22,820 bases of DNA from Lachnospiraceae bacterium UBA7050 (GTDB lineage: Bacteria > Bacillota > Clostridia > Lachnospirales > Lachnospiraceae): assembly GCA_002493905.1 (NCBI GenBank), contig DLAJ01000031.1, positions 39,198-62,017 on the forward strand. The letters run 5' to 3'. Position 1 is the stretch's first letter. Every line of letters begins with the position of its first letter. Shown piece by piece: positions 22,713-22,820 of this stretch. The translations under genes were made by a program, and so were the position numbers. The notes under the pieces were generated by a model. That model was not told the origin of the DNA. It made no database searches and worked only from the letters and a program-made list of their open reading frames with translations.

Positions 22713-22820
22713 AAGAATCCGCGAAGCGGATTCTTCGAAAGACCGCTTTGCGGTCTTTTTTAACCTATCGGAAACTCCTTCATCATGAAAGAACGCTTGG
22801 CGTTCCAAAAGAAATGCCTT
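22713..22820 (+). repeat. Hairpin-array element E, plus orientation, cut by the window edge
   Basis: On the plus strand: a 10-bp stem AAGAATCCGC with GAA loop (22713-22735), a CG linker, a 9-bp stem AAAGACCGC with TTT loop (22738-22758), T6 (22756-22761), a decayed dyad CTATCGGAAACTCC (22765-22778), a 6-bp stem GAACGC/GCGTTC (22791-22805), and the start of another AAGAAATGCC stem at 22809. Part order equals elements A and D with different stem sequences. It lies upstream of the EAL gene and its U-tract faces away from it, so it would terminate plus-strand transcripts only. No clear promoter for the EAL operon was found in 22660-22712. Confidence 0.8.

Overview
The window looks like a chromosomal segment of a gut-type Clostridia, most probably a member of the Lachnospiraceae. 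This rests on the gene order dGTPase-dnaG-rpoD-trmK-nif3, the types of secreted and signalling proteins, the strong purine-rich ribosome binding sites and the moderate GC content. The species cannot be named from sequence alone. Every gene I can support is read from the minus strand, so the layout is described in transcription order, from high to low coordinates.

Region 1 (22820-18040) is a signalling block. A hairpin-repeat element lies outside a gene for an unusual three-part protein: a cysteine-rich C_GCAxxG_C_C domain, a degenerate GGDEF domain and an intact-looking EAL domain. Its stop codon overlaps the start of a PhoB/OmpR-type response regulator, which is followed by its histidine kinase. 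A hairpin array closes that operon. Next comes a promoter with TGAAAT direct repeats at 11-12 base spacing, the pattern expected for a PhoB-family regulator. It drives a polyphosphate-polymerase-type VTC gene, broken here by a frameshift and an apparent internal deletion, then a DUF4956 membrane protein and a CotH-family secreted kinase-like protein.

Region 2 (15430-13200) is a small membrane-stress-type operon: an SdpI-like membrane protein, a PadR repressor, a HAAS/DUF1700-type anchored protein and another small membrane protein. It has a near-consensus promoter and a perfect 17-base dyad just downstream of the -10 box, a probable PadR operator.

Region 3 (13200-8150) holds single genes. 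In order they are a membrane acyltransferase with six 13-base repeats upstream of its promoter, a secreted transglutaminase-like protein with two 42-residue repeats, a DUF4125 protein and glyA.

Region 4 (8050-6440) is a lipid kinase followed by a PAP2 phosphatase, a plausible lipid phosphate pair.

Region 5 (6355-1) is the macromolecular synthesis operon: dNTP triphosphohydrolase, dnaG, rpoD, trmK and nif3/yqfO, then the start of a low-complexity Tyr/Asn/Pro/Gly/Met-rich protein that runs out of the window.

Two features cut across regions. First, a family of dispersed modular hairpin elements occurs at five loci (about 3311, 9573, 11624, 18825 and 22713). Each carries a TATAGGAAWTTCCTC-like dyad and perfect stems with different sequences. 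They act as terminators in some places but lie in the opposite orientation between dnaG and rpoD. Second, the window carries many unrelated short tandem repeats, both in and between genes. No rRNA, tRNA, CRISPR array, insertion sequence or phage gene was seen, and no gene-free stretch exceeds about 215 bases.
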